Numbered from the stretch's first letter, positions 1-8,150 are shown. The stretch is 64,000 nucleotides of DNA from Actinoplanes sp. KI2 (GCF_025630775.1 NZ_JAOSZE010000006.1:185585-249584); one strand, 5' to 3'. Notes: generated by a model from the letters alone, not told the origin. A program made the numbers and translations.

Positions 1-2
1 AA

Positions 3-34
3 GGCCCCGGCGGGTAACCGGGGCCCTGGCTTTT
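3..34 (+). terminator. Rho-independent terminator of a gene left of the window
   Basis: A perfect 8-bp stem (3-10 with 18-25) with a 7-nt loop is followed by a short T-rich tail at 31-34. The T tract lies on the + strand, so it most likely ends a + strand transcript that enters from outside the window. Confidence 0.7.
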
Positions 35-604
35 CAATTCTGATGCCGACCGTCGTCGGCGCATGCGGTCGTCCGTCTGCGTGCCGCTAGCGGACGACCT
101 GAATGATGGGCATCGGCTGCGATCACCTCTTGTCGGGTCGGGGACGTTGTGATTACGCGTTGCTGCGGTATCTCGTCCTCCTTAGCCAACTCGGGGTCTG
201 TGCCAGTTGCATGTCGGCTGTGCGTGGCCGACTCCAGGAATGCTATGCCCGAGACGCGCTGATTTCTAGTACCGCGGCTGTAGATTTTTCGGACAAAAGG
301 TCCGACCAAGGCTTGGCCTCGGTGTCTATGGCGGCGGTGCGGGGCGGGCGCCGGGCGCGGCGAAGCCGCACTGGAGAGAGGTGACCGCGCCCCGCACCGC
401 CGCGGGGCAGGGGCGAGTGGACAGCCCCTGAGCGCGAAGCCTGCCGAGGGCTTGCGTTGTCTGTTCTGTCTACGAGTGTGGCGGTCCGCACGCACCGCGA
501 GCAACGCAATTAACGCTGATCATTGACGCGCGTAACAACCTGGGGAGATCATCACGGCACGCGGTGACTTCGGTCACAGCAACCCTTCGGTCCAGGGAGT
601 GCGC
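35..604. other. non-coding, inverted-repeat-rich region
   Basis: No convincing gene was found in 570 bases. Reading frames here have no good ribosome binding site and no family-like sequence. The stretch holds perfect inverted repeats at 45-60 (6-bp arms, 4-nt loop), 67-99 (9-bp arms, 15-nt loop), 289-305 (6-bp arms, AAAAG loop), 331-403 (16-bp arms) and 564-577 (5-bp arms, TTCG loop). The last lies just before the permease ribosome binding site and could be an operator or leader hairpin. Confidence 0.5.
331..403. repeat. perfect 16-bp inverted repeat (cruciform or RNA stem)
   Basis: Arms 331-346 and 388-403 are exact reverse complements. The 41-nt interior carries a smaller hairpin (357-361 with 365-369, GAA loop). 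There is no T tract, so it is not a classical terminator. It could be a structured RNA, a protein-binding site or a recombination scar. Confidence 0.6.
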
Positions 605-2128
605 ATGAGCGTCAACCCAGCACCCAGCACCGACGAAGAACGCCTGGCCCAACTCGGCTACCAACAGGAACTGCATCGCCGACTCTCCGGCTTCTCGAAC
701 TTCGCGGTCTCCTTCTCGATCATTTCCATCCTGGCCGGTGCGATCACGTCGTACGGCATCGCCATGACCGCCGGCGGCCCGCTCGCGATCACGCTCGGCT
801 GGCTGGCCGTGGGCATCATGGTCACTTTCGTCGCGCTGGCCATGGCCGAGGTCTGCTCGGCGTATCCGACGGCCGGCGCGCTCTACTGGTGGGCGGCGGC
901 GCTCGCCCGGAAGAACAAGGCCGCCTGGGCCTGGTTCGTGGGCTGGTTCAACTTCCTCGGCGAGGTCGCGGTCACCGCGGCCATCGACTTCGGCGCGGCG
1001 ATCACCACGGCGGCGTTCCTGAGCCTGACCTTCGACATGGAGGTCACCCCGGCCCGCACCTTCCTGATCTTCCTGGCGATCATCATCGTGCACGGGCTGC
1101 TGAACACCTTCGGCGTCAACCTCGTCAAGATCCTCTCCGACGTCAGCGCCTGGTGGCACCTGGTCGGCGTGGGCGTGATCGTGGTGCTGCTGGCGGTCCT
1201 GCCCGACCAGCACAAGCCGATCTCCCAGGTGTTCACCGAGGTGCACAACGCCACCGGCTTCACCTTCGCCGGGGCGAGCGTGTACGCCGTTCTCATCGGC
1301 CTGCTGATGGCGCAGTACACCTACACCGGGTACGACGCGTCGGCGCACGTCGCGGAGGAGACGCACGACGCCGCCAACGCCGCCCCGCGCGGCATCGTGA
1401 TGTCCGTGGTGGTCTCGGTGATCGCCGGCTTCGTGCTGCTGTTCGCGATCACCTGGTCGATCCAGGACTACGAGGCCGAGCGGACCACCGCGCTGGGCCT
1501 GCCGCCCGCACAGATCTTCATCGACGCGGTCGGCCACAACACCGGCACGTTCCTGGTGTTCATCTGCATGGTCGCGCAGTGGTTCTGCGGGATGGCGTCG
1601 GTGACCGCGAACTCGCGGATGTCGTACGCGTTCTCCCGGGACGGCGCGCTGCCCGGCTCGCGGATCTGGAAGCAGGTCAACCCGCGGACCGGCACGCCGA
1701 CCAACTCGATCTGGCTGTGCGTGACGCTCGCCGCCATCCTGGTGCTCCCGTCGTTGTGGAACACCACGGCGTACCTGGCGGCAACCTCGATCGCGGTGAT
1801 CGGGCTCTACATCGCGTACGTGGCGCCGGTGTTCCTGCGGCGGATGAACCCCGAGTTCCAGCCCGGTCCGTGGAACCTCGGCAAATGGAGCGCGCCGGTC
1901 GGCTGGATCGCGATCGTCTGGGTCGTGGTCATCTGCGTGCTGTTCGTGCTGCCGACGGCCAGCCCGATCACGGCGACGACCTTCAACTACACGATCGTGG
2001 CCGTGGCGATCGTGGTGGGCGCCGCGACGATCTGGTGGTTCGCGAGCGCCAAGAACTGGTTCACCGGCCCGCGGTCCAACCTCATCGACAAGGCCGCACA
2101 CGGCGAGCAGACCTTGCCTACCGAATGA
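605..2128 (+). CDS. APC-superfamily amino acid/amine permease
   Basis: A 507-residue polytopic inner-membrane protein with about twelve hydrophobic segments and the small-residue-rich first helix (SIISILAGAITSYGIA) typical of the amino acid-polyamine-organocation superfamily. ATG 605 is chosen because AGGGAG at 594-599 sits 5 nt upstream; the in-frame GTG at 599 would lie inside that site. It opens a cluster with a glutamine-synthetase-like ligase, aldehyde dehydrogenase, SDR and two PuuD-like hydrolases, so it probably imports the amine or amino alcohol they degrade. A short TTCG-loop inverted repeat (564-577) precedes it. Substrate is inferred from context only: ethanolamine, putrescine and a GABA-like compound all remain possible. 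Confidence 0.85.
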   Translation: MSVNPAPSTDEERLAQLGYQQELHRRLSGFSNFAVSFSIISILAGAITSYGIAMTAGGPLAITLGWLAVGIMVTFVALAMAEVCSAYPTAGALYWWAAALARKNKAAWAWFVGWFNFLGEVAVTAAIDFGAAITTAAFLSLTFDMEVTPARTFLIFLAIIIVHGLLNTFGVNLVKILSDVSAWWHLVGVGVIVVLLAVLPDQHKPISQVFTEVHNATGFTFAGASVYAVLIGLLMAQYTYTGYDASAHVAEETHDAANAAPRGIVMSVVVSVIAGFVLLFAITWSIQDYEAERTTALGLPPAQIFIDAVGHNTGTFLVFICMVAQWFCGMASVTANSRMSYAFSRDGALPGSRIWKQVNPRTGTPTNSIWLCVTLAAILVLPSLWNTTAYLAATSIAVIGLYIAYVAPVFLRRMNPEFQPGPWNLGKWSAPVGWIAIVWVVVICVLFVLPTASPITATTFNYTIVAVAIVVGAATIWWFASAKNWFTGPRSNLIDKAAHGEQTLPTE

Positions 2129-2141
2129 TCAACTGATGAAG

Positions 2142-2173
2142 TCCGGGGGACGGGCGTTCGCTCGTCCCCCGGA
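2142..2173 (+). other. intercistronic hairpin between permease and ligase genes
   Basis: A perfect 11-bp stem (2142-2152 with 2163-2173) and 10-nt loop lie 14 nt after the permease stop and 20 nt before the next start. There is no T run. It could partly terminate or stabilise the permease message and uncouple permease from enzyme levels. Confidence 0.55.
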
Positions 2174-2193
2174 ATCATCGTGAGGACGGTGCC

Positions 2194-3540
2194 ATGGACC
2201 TGGAGGAGCTCGACGTCTCCGTCGACAACGGCAGCATCGACACCGTGCTGCTGGCCCTGACCGACATGCAGGGCCGCCTGCAGGGCAAACGCCTGCACGG
2301 GCGGTACTTCGTGGACGAGGTGGTCACCGGCGGCAGCGAGGGGTGCAACTATCTGCTGGCCGTCGACGTCGACATGAACACGGTGGACGGCTACCCGATG
2401 TCCTCCTGGTCCACCGGCTACGGCGACTTCGTGATGCAGCCCGACTTCGCCACCCTGCGCAGGGTGCCGTGGCAGCCGAAGACCGCGCTGGTGCTGGCCG
2501 ACCTGTTCACCGTCGGCGGCGAGTCGGTCTACGCGTCGCCCCGGCAGATCCTGCGGCGCCAGCTGGATCGCCTCGCCGAGCACGGGCTGACCGCGTTCGC
2601 CGGCACCGAGCTCGAGTTCGTGCTCTACCGGGACAGCTACGAGCAGGCGTTCGACAAGAACTACCGCGACCTGATCCCGGCCAACCAGTACAACGTGGAC
2701 TACTCGATGCTCGGCACCGCGCGGGTCGAGCCGCTCCTGCGCCGCATCCGCAACGAGATGTACGGCGCCGGCCTGCAACCGGAGAGCGCCAAGGGCGAGT
2801 GCAACTTCGGCCAGCACGAGATCGCCTTCCGCTACGCCGACGCGCTCACCTGCGCCGATCATCACGTGATCTACAAGAACGGGGCCAAGGAGATCGCCGC
2901 CCAGGAGGGCATGGCGCTCACCTTCATGGCCAAGCCGAACGCCCGCGAGGGCAACTCCTGCCACATCCACTTCTCGCTGCGCGGGCGGGACGGGCGGTCG
3001 GCGATGCTCGGCGACGGGCCCGGCCATCTCAGCGTGACCGGGCAGCGGGTGCTGGCCGGGCTGCTCGCCACGATGCGCGAGTTCAGCCTGTTCTTCGCGC
3101 CGAACATCAACTCGTACAAGCGGTACCAGCCCGGGTCGTTCGCGCCGACCGCGGTGCGCTGGGGCGTGGACAACCGCACCTGTGCGCTGCGGATGGCCGG
3201 GCACGGCCAGGGCATGCGGGTGGAGAACCGGGTTCCGGGCGGGGACGTCAACCCGTACCTGGCGATCGCCGCGCTGGTGGCCGGGGCGATCTATGGCATC
3301 GAACACGAACTCGAGCTGGAGCCCGAGTTCACCGGTAATGCTTACCAGGACGCCACCGCCCCGCGGGTGCCCGCGACGCTGCGCGAGGCGGGCGAGCTCT
3401 GGCTCGGCAGTTCGATCGCCCGGGAGGCGTTCGGCGCGGACGTGCTCGGCCACTACGCGAACATGGCCCGGGTCGAGCAGGCCGCCTTCGACGCCGCGGT
3501 GACCGACTGGGAACTGCGCCGGGGCTTCGAGAGACTGTGA
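2194..3540 (+). CDS. glutamine synthetase-family gamma-glutamyl-amine ligase (GlnA3/GlnA4/PuuA-like)
   Basis: At 448 residues this matches the PuuA/GlnA3/GlnA4 branch of the glutamine synthetase superfamily. These enzymes join glutamate's gamma-carboxyl to an amine using ATP. Visible motifs are GTELEFVLY near residue 137 (metal-binding Glu), NSCHIHFSL near 254, and the Arg-rich C-terminal catalytic stretch MRVENRVPGGD near 343. The start has GAGGACG at 2182-2188, 5 nt upstream of the ATG. Gene order (permease, ligase, dehydrogenases, gamma-glutamyl hydrolases) argues for amine catabolism rather than ammonium assimilation. With an SDR and no PuuB-type FAD oxidase nearby, an amino alcohol such as ethanolamine is an attractive substrate, but this is inference. 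Confidence 0.85.
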   Translation: MDLEELDVSVDNGSIDTVLLALTDMQGRLQGKRLHGRYFVDEVVTGGSEGCNYLLAVDVDMNTVDGYPMSSWSTGYGDFVMQPDFATLRRVPWQPKTALVLADLFTVGGESVYASPRQILRRQLDRLAEHGLTAFAGTELEFVLYRDSYEQAFDKNYRDLIPANQYNVDYSMLGTARVEPLLRRIRNEMYGAGLQPESAKGECNFGQHEIAFRYADALTCADHHVIYKNGAKEIAAQEGMALTFMAKPNAREGNSCHIHFSLRGRDGRSAMLGDGPGHLSVTGQRVLAGLLATMREFSLFFAPNINSYKRYQPGSFAPTAVRWGVDNRTCALRMAGHGQGMRVENRVPGGDVNPYLAIAALVAGAIYGIEHELELEPEFTGNAYQDATAPRVPATLREAGELWLGSSIAREAFGADVLGHYANMARVEQAAFDAAVTDWELRRGFERL

Positions 3541-3553
3541 AAGGCTCTGTTTC

Positions 3554-4912
3554 GTGCCGACCGATGTGATCAACCCGGCGACGGGAACCGTACTGACCAG
3601 CGTCCCTTCGCTGGGGCTCGAGGAGACCGACGCCGCGATCGAGCGGGCTCACCGGGCCTTTCCGGCCTGGCGGGCGGTCGCGCCGGGCGAGCGGGCGCGG
3701 CTGCTGCGCCGTTTCGCCGCGGTGGTGGACGAGTACCTCGACGAGCTCGCCGGTCTGGAGGTGGCCAACGCCGGGCACACCATCGGCAACGCCCGATGGG
3801 AGGCCGGCAACGTCCGGGACGTGCTCAACTACTACGCGGGCGCGCCCGAGCGGCTGATCGGCAAGCAGATCCCGGTCCCCGGCGGCCTCGACGTGACCTT
3901 CCACGAGCCGCTCGGCGTGGTCGGCATCATCGTGCCGTGGAACTTCCCGATGCCGATCGCCGGCTGGGGGTTCGCCCCGGCGCTCGCGGCCGGTAACACG
4001 GTCGTCCTCAAGCCGGCCGAGCTCACCCCGCTCACCGCGATCCGCCTCGGCGAGCTCGCGCTGGAGGCGGGCCTGCCGGCGGACGTCTTCCAGATCGTCC
4101 CCGGCAAGGGCTCGATCGTCGGCCGGCGGTTCGTCACCCACCCCGCGGTCCGCAAGGTCTGCTTCACCGGCTCCACCGACGTGGGCAAGTCGATCATGGC
4201 GGGCTGCGCCGACCAGGTGAAGCGGGTGACGCTCGAGCTGGGCGGCAAGAGCGCCAACATCGTCTTCGCCGACGCCGACCTGGAGAAGGCGGCGGCGTCC
4301 GCGCCGTCGTCCGTCTTCGACAACGCCGGCCAGGACTGTTGCGCGCGGTCCCGGCTGCTGGTCCAGGAGTCGGTGTACGACAAGTTCTTGGCCCTGCTGG
4401 AGCCGGCCGTCCGCGCCTTCCGGGTTTCCGATCCCGCCGAGGCCACCGCCGAGATGGGCCCGCTGATCTCCGCGGCCCACCGCGACACCGTGGCATCCTA
4501 CGTGGACGGCGCTGATATCGGATTTGTCGGAACTGCCCCCTCAGGGGACGGATGGTGGTTCCCGCCGACCGTGTTGCTCGCCCGCTCGCCCGACGACCGG
4601 CATTGGCGTGAAGAGGTCTTCGGGCCCGTTTTGAGCGTGTTGCCGTTCAAGGACGAGGAGGACGCCGTCCGGCTGGCCAACGACACCGAGTATGGCCTCT
4701 CCGGCTCGCTGTGGACCCGCGACCTGGGCCGGGCGCTGCGCGTCTCGCGAGCGGTGGAGACCGGCGCGCTCAGCGTCAACAGCCACTCCTCGGTGCGCTA
4801 CTGGACCCCGTTCGGCGGCATGAAGCAGTCCGGCCTCGGCCGCGAGCTCGGCCCGGACGCGCTGCACGGCTTCACCGATGTCAAGAACGTGTTCCTAGCC
4901 TCGGGAGAATAA
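3554..4912 (+). CDS. aldehyde dehydrogenase (PuuC-like, NAD(P)-dependent)
   Basis: A 452-residue member of the ALDH superfamily, slightly short of the usual 480 or so. Landmarks are PWNFP in the cofactor domain, LELGGKS with the general base at Glu228, and the nucleophile motif FDNAGQDCCA with Cys262 followed directly by a second cysteine. The GTG start lies 13 nt after the ligase stop with AAAGG at 3540-3544. In the cluster it would oxidise a gamma-glutamylated aldehyde to the acid before hydrolysis by the PuuD-like enzymes. The TAA stop abuts the next start codon, so the two dehydrogenases are certainly co-transcribed. Exact substrate is unknown. Confidence 0.87.
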   Translation: MPTDVINPATGTVLTSVPSLGLEETDAAIERAHRAFPAWRAVAPGERARLLRRFAAVVDEYLDELAGLEVANAGHTIGNARWEAGNVRDVLNYYAGAPERLIGKQIPVPGGLDVTFHEPLGVVGIIVPWNFPMPIAGWGFAPALAAGNTVVLKPAELTPLTAIRLGELALEAGLPADVFQIVPGKGSIVGRRFVTHPAVRKVCFTGSTDVGKSIMAGCADQVKRVTLELGGKSANIVFADADLEKAAASAPSSVFDNAGQDCCARSRLLVQESVYDKFLALLEPAVRAFRVSDPAEATAEMGPLISAAHRDTVASYVDGADIGFVGTAPSGDGWWFPPTVLLARSPDDRHWREEVFGPVLSVLPFKDEEDAVRLANDTEYGLSGSLWTRDLGRALRVSRAVETGALSVNSHSSVRYWTPFGGMKQSGLGRELGPDALHGFTDVKNVFLASGE

Positions 4913-5677
4913 GTGGATCGTTTGCAGGACCGGATCGCCGTGATTACCGGCGCCGGCAGTGGGATCGGGCTGGCCACCGCCCGGCGGTTCGCGGCCGAGG
5001 GCGCCTTCGTCGTCGCCGTGGACATTTCCGCCGAGACGGGCAAGGCGATCGCCGAGGAGACCGGCGGCGAGTTCGTCGCCTGCGACGTGTCCGACGAGGA
5101 GCAGGTCCGGGCGCTCTTCGACGGGGTCGTCGAGCGGCACGGCCGGGTCGACATCGCCTTCAACAACGCCGGCATCTCGCCGCCCGACGACGACTCGATC
5201 CTGGTCACCGGGATCGAGGCGTGGGAGCGGGTGCTCAAGGTCAACACGACCTCGGTGTTCTTCTGCTGCAAGTACGCGATCCCGCACATGCAGCGCCAGG
5301 GCAAGGGCTCGATCATCAACACCGCATCGTTCGTGGCGCTGCTCGGCGCGGCGACCTCGCAGATCGCGTACACCGCGAGCAAGGGCGGGGTGCTGGCGAT
5401 GACCCGGGAGCTCGGCGTGCAGTTCGCCCGCGAGGGAATCCGGATCAACGCGCTCTGTCCGGGACCGGTGGCGACCCCGCTGCTGCTGGAGCTGTTCGCG
5501 AAGGATCCGGAGCGGGCCGCACGCCGGCTCGTGCACGTGCCGATGGGCCGGTTCGCCGAGCCGGCCGAGATCGCCGCCGCGGTGGCGTTCCTGGCCAGCG
5601 ACGACGCCTCGTTCATGACCGCGTCCCAGTTCGTGGTCGACGGCGGCATCACCGGGGCTTATGTAACTCCATTGTGA
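4913..5677 (+). CDS. short-chain dehydrogenase/reductase (SDR)
   Basis: A 254-residue classical SDR: glycine-rich TGAGSGIG near residue 13, NNAG motif, and catalytic Ser139, Tyr153 and Lys157 (YTASK), with CPGPVATP after the active site. The GTG start follows the ALDH stop with no gap, and GGGAG at 4903-4907 serves as ribosome binding site. Such genes are often labelled 3-oxoacyl-ACP reductase, but here the neighbours suggest oxidation of a gamma-glutamylated alcohol to the aldehyde used by the adjacent ALDH. That role is inferred from position. Confidence 0.85.
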   Translation: MDRLQDRIAVITGAGSGIGLATARRFAAEGAFVVAVDISAETGKAIAEETGGEFVACDVSDEEQVRALFDGVVERHGRVDIAFNNAGISPPDDDSILVTGIEAWERVLKVNTTSVFFCCKYAIPHMQRQGKGSIINTASFVALLGAATSQIAYTASKGGVLAMTRELGVQFAREGIRINALCPGPVATPLLLELFAKDPERAARRLVHVPMGRFAEPAEIAAAVAFLASDDASFMTASQFVVDGGITGAYVTPL

Positions 5678-5792
5678 TGTTTGAGCACCCCGATCAATGG
5701 GGACGAGGGTGGTACGCCCAGCTCAGCAGGCGTAGGGGTCGAATCCCCGCCGACTCAGGCCTGCCCCTGCGCCGGTGGGCAGAGGGGCCCGG

Positions 5793-5826
5793 GCGCGGCG
5801 CCGTCCGGCGACGGACGACGCCGCGC
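5793..5826 (+). terminator. strong hairpin after the SDR gene
   Basis: An 8-bp perfect stem (5793-5800 with 5819-5826), one mismatch, then a 5-bp stem (5802-5806 with 5813-5817) and a 6-nt loop. There is no T tract, as is common for actinobacterial terminators. It lies between the SDR gene and the first PuuD-like gene, which has its own promoter-like motif. Confidence 0.5.
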
Positions 5827-5896
5827 ACCCAGGAACCGCACAGGAGGACGTACGGGATCCGCCGTCTGGGCGACACAGACCGAAACATGATCTGAC

Positions 5897-5902
5897 TACG
5901 GT
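5897..5902 (+). promoter_or_regulatory. -10 element (TACGGT) for a leaderless PuuD-like gene
   Basis: A TANNNT hexamer ends 6 nt before the ATG at 5909, so transcription could begin at or next to the start codon. No clear -35 box is seen. Confidence 0.4.
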
Positions 5903-5908
5903 GGAGCG

Positions 5909-6595
5909 ATGCGTCCGATCATCGGCATCACTACCTATGTGCTGCCCGCGACCTTCGGGGTCTGGCACGACCTGCCCTCGGCGCTGGTTCCGTACGACTA
6001 CGTCGCCGCGGTGCACGAGGCCGGCGGCCGGGCGGTGCTGCTGCCGCCGGACGACCAGGACGCCGATGTGCTCGCCCGGCTGGACGGCCTGGTGCTGGCA
6101 GGCGGGCCCGACCTGGAGCCCGGCCGGTACGGTGCCGCGCGCGAGCCGCTGACCGAGAGTCACCCGGAGCGGGACGCCGGCGAGTTCGCGCTCGTGCGGC
6201 AGGCGTTGGAGCTGGACCTCCCGCTACTCGGCGTGTGCCGGGGCATGCAGGTGCTCACCGTCGCGGCCGGCGGCCGGCTGCACCAGCACCTGCCCGACGT
6301 GCTCGGCCACGAGAAGCACCGGCCCGCCCCCGGCGTGTACGGCGAGCACGAGGCCAGGTTCGAGCCCGGCAGCCGGATCGACGCGCTGATGGGCGACGAC
6401 GTCGTCATCCACTGCTACCACCACCAGGGCGTCGCCGACCCGGGCGCGCTCACCGTCACCGGCTGGGCCGAGGACGGGCTGCCCGAGGCGGTCGAGGACC
6501 GAGCCAAGCGGTTCGTTCTCGGCGTGCAGTGGCATCCGGAGGTGGTCCGCGACCGGCGCCTGTTCGGCGCGCTGGTCGCGGCCGCCGAACCCTAA
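5909..6595 (+). CDS. class I glutamine amidotransferase-like gamma-glutamyl hydrolase (PuuD-like), copy 1
   Basis: A 228-residue PuuD-family hydrolase that cleaves gamma-glutamyl amide bonds to release glutamate. The nucleophile is Cys110 in LGVCRGMQ and the His-Glu pair is His209/Glu211 in LGVQWHPE, completing the class I triad. It has a TACGGT -10 hexamer 6 nt before the ATG; GTGGAG at 5901-5906 overlaps it and is too close to be a good ribosome binding site, so it may be leaderless. It lies after a hairpin that closes the SDR transcript. A paralogue follows 64 bp downstream; the N-terminal halves share the domain pattern but differ in sequence, suggesting old duplication or different substrates. 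Confidence 0.85.
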   Translation: MRPIIGITTYVLPATFGVWHDLPSALVPYDYVAAVHEAGGRAVLLPPDDQDADVLARLDGLVLAGGPDLEPGRYGAAREPLTESHPERDAGEFALVRQALELDLPLLGVCRGMQVLTVAAGGRLHQHLPDVLGHEKHRPAPGVYGEHEARFEPGSRIDALMGDDVVIHCYHHQGVADPGALTVTGWAEDGLPEAVEDRAKRFVLGVQWHPEVVRDRRLFGALVAAAEP

Positions 6596-6659
6596 ACGGG
6601 CCCGGCGGCGTGCCGAAAGTCACGGAGACCGTGAGCGACCAGGAGGAGGATCCCACCGC

Positions 6660-7409
6660 ATGCGCAGGCCCCTGATCGGCTTGACCGCGTACGCCCAGCA
6701 GGTGCAATACGGTAGCAACGACGTCATGGCGGGCATGCTGCCGATGACCTACGTGCGAGCCGTGCACGCGACCGGCGGCCGGGCCGTGCTGATCACCCCC
6801 GACGACCCGGACACCGACGTGCTCGAGTCGCTGGACGGGATCGTGTTCTCCGGTGGCGGGGACGTCGACCCGGCGAACTGGGGGGCGGCGCGGCATCCGG
6901 AGACGGACGTCGACCCGGCGCGGGACGAGGCCGAGCTGATGCTGATGCGCGAGGCGCTCGATCGCGACCTGCCGGTGCTCGGCGTCTGCCGGGGTATGCA
7001 GGTGATGGCGGTGGTCGGCGGCGGGACGCTGCATCAGCACCTGCCCGACCTGATCGGGCACGACCGGCACCGCGCCGCCTCGGGCACCGACCCGCTGGCC
7101 GCGGACGCGTCGGCGTACGGGCGGCACGACGTCGTGGTGAAGCCGGGGTCGCGGGCGCACGACCTGCTGGGCGCGCGCCTGACCGTCAACTCGTTCCACC
7201 ACCAGGCGGTGGACGGCCTGGGCGAGTTCCGGGCGGTCGGCTGGTGCCCGGACGACCGGGTCGTCGAGATCATCGAACATCCACAGCGGTCGTTCGCGCT
7301 GGGCGTGCAGTGGCACCCGGAGCGCACCCCGGACCTGCGCGTCTTCGCGGCGCTGGCCGAGGCCGCCGCCGGCCGGGCCGGTGTGCGGCCCGCCGCCATC
7401 GCCGCGTAA
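6660..7409 (+). CDS. class I glutamine amidotransferase-like gamma-glutamyl hydrolase (PuuD-like), copy 2
   Basis: A 249-residue paralogue of the upstream gene. Cys110 lies in LGVCRGMQ, and His219/Glu221 in LGVQWHPE. AGGAGGAGGA at 6641-6650 is a very strong ribosome binding site, unlike the weak one of copy 1, so the two copies are probably translated at different rates. It is about 20 residues longer, with an insertion around residue 140 (SGTDPLAADASAYGR). It probably performs the last step of the cluster, releasing glutamate plus the oxidised amine product. Why two hydrolases are kept is unclear. Confidence 0.85.
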   Translation: MRRPLIGLTAYAQQVQYGSNDVMAGMLPMTYVRAVHATGGRAVLITPDDPDTDVLESLDGIVFSGGGDVDPANWGAARHPETDVDPARDEAELMLMREALDRDLPVLGVCRGMQVMAVVGGGTLHQHLPDLIGHDRHRAASGTDPLAADASAYGRHDVVVKPGSRAHDLLGARLTVNSFHHQAVDGLGEFRAVGWCPDDRVVEIIEHPQRSFALGVQWHPERTPDLRVFAALAEAAAGRAGVRPAAIAA

Positions 7410-7469
7410 CCCGCCCGGCCGCCCGGTCCGGGCCGCGGCCCGCCGCCATCCCGGCGCGGTCCGTCGCCC

Positions 7470-7625
7470 CGGTATTACCGTGCTCAACCGGGGCATCCAG
7501 TCAGGCTGCTGTACGGCGTCCGGCAGTTCCACGGGCTGCGACTCGACCACCCCAACCACGGCGCGCTGTCCCGCCATCTGCATAAATACCTACGCCGGCG
7601 CAACGCCAACGCCCGCCAGGCGTAG
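7470..7625 (+). pseudogene. IS630-type transposase remnant (C-terminal fragment)
   Basis: An uninterrupted frame at 7470-7625 reads ...LLYGVRQFHGLRLDH, then HGALSRHLHKYLRRRNANAR, and stops at TAG 7623-7625. The HLxxYLRxRNANAR pattern recalls the C-terminal end of IS630-family transposases, which normally continue past this point. There is no start codon or ribosome binding site, and the rest of the transposase and both inverted repeats are missing. Similarity is from memory of the family. Nothing else of note was seen in the 300 bases between the second PuuD gene and the STAS gene. Confidence 0.4.
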
Positions 7626-7712
7626 ATCGGGACGCTGACCGAGCTGTCGGTGGCGCGCGAACCGGGCGGGACCGCGGTGACGTTGCGCCGGCCGCTCGGC
7701 GCCCGGTGCGGC

Positions 7713-8036
7713 TCAGCCTTCAGTGCCCAGCCACGGCTGGGACGACAGCCCGGAGATCTCCAGAACCCGGCGCACCTGCAGGGAGGGCAGCACCCGAAGC
7801 CGCTCGCCGTAGAACTCGGCCAGTTGCAGCAGGGCATGGATCGCGGCCGAGTCGAAGAAGGTCACCCCGCGCAGATCGAGCGTCGCCGCCGAGGCGTCGT
7901 CCTTGGTCGCGGCCCGGAACATCGCGTCGGCGGTCGACATGTCCACCTCGCCGGTGACGGTCACCAGCGCGCGGTCGTCGGACACGGCGGAGGTGGCCGA
8001 GAAGTGCGGGTCCAGCCCCTGGTGATCCACGAACAC
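7713..8036 (-). CDS. STAS-domain anti-sigma-factor antagonist-like protein
   Basis: A 107-residue single STAS domain like SpoIIAA/RsbV: GEVDMSTA strand-helix turn near residue 30 and DLRGVTFFDSAAIHAL near 55, where the Ser after Asp is the position phosphorylated by partner kinases. The GTG start at 8036 gives the best fit to the domain; no clear ribosome binding site is present. It is alone: no RsbW-type kinase or sigma factor lies beside it, so its partner must be elsewhere. It is convergent with the PuuD gene and divergent from map. Confidence 0.75.
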   Translation of the reverse strand: MFVDHQGLDPHFSATSAVSDDRALVTVTGEVDMSTADAMFRAATKDDASAATLDLRGVTFFDSAAIHALLQLAEFYGERLRVLPSLQVRRVLEISGLSSQPWLGTEG

Positions 8037-8138
8037 ACGATTACACAGGCCCCCGGGGGCAGCAAGAACCGGCCGAACAGGGCAGCCGAGCCGTTATCGT
8101 GCGCCCGCCGCCACCGGTGGCCGCGAGGCTCCCGACGA

Positions 8139-8144
8139 TAGGCT
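8139..8144 (+). promoter_or_regulatory. -10 element (TAGGCT) for leaderless map
   Basis: A TANNNT hexamer ends 6 nt before the map ATG at 8151. No Shine-Dalgarno sequence is present in between. Confidence 0.45.
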
Positions 8145-8150
8145 GGGACT

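Noticed and set aside
564..577. GTGAC-N4-GTCAC as a GlnR nitrogen-regulator box
   Set aside because: GlnR sites need a longer spaced GTNAC pair; spacing and orientation do not fit. Kept only as a possible operator of an unknown regulator.
5711..5760. tRNA-like words: AGCTCAG at 5720-5726 and a GGGG-TCGAAT-CCCC arm at 5735-5748
   Set aside because: The two elements are only 8 nt apart, with no anticodon arm, the loop is one base short, and no acceptor stem can be paired. At best a decayed fragment; probably chance.
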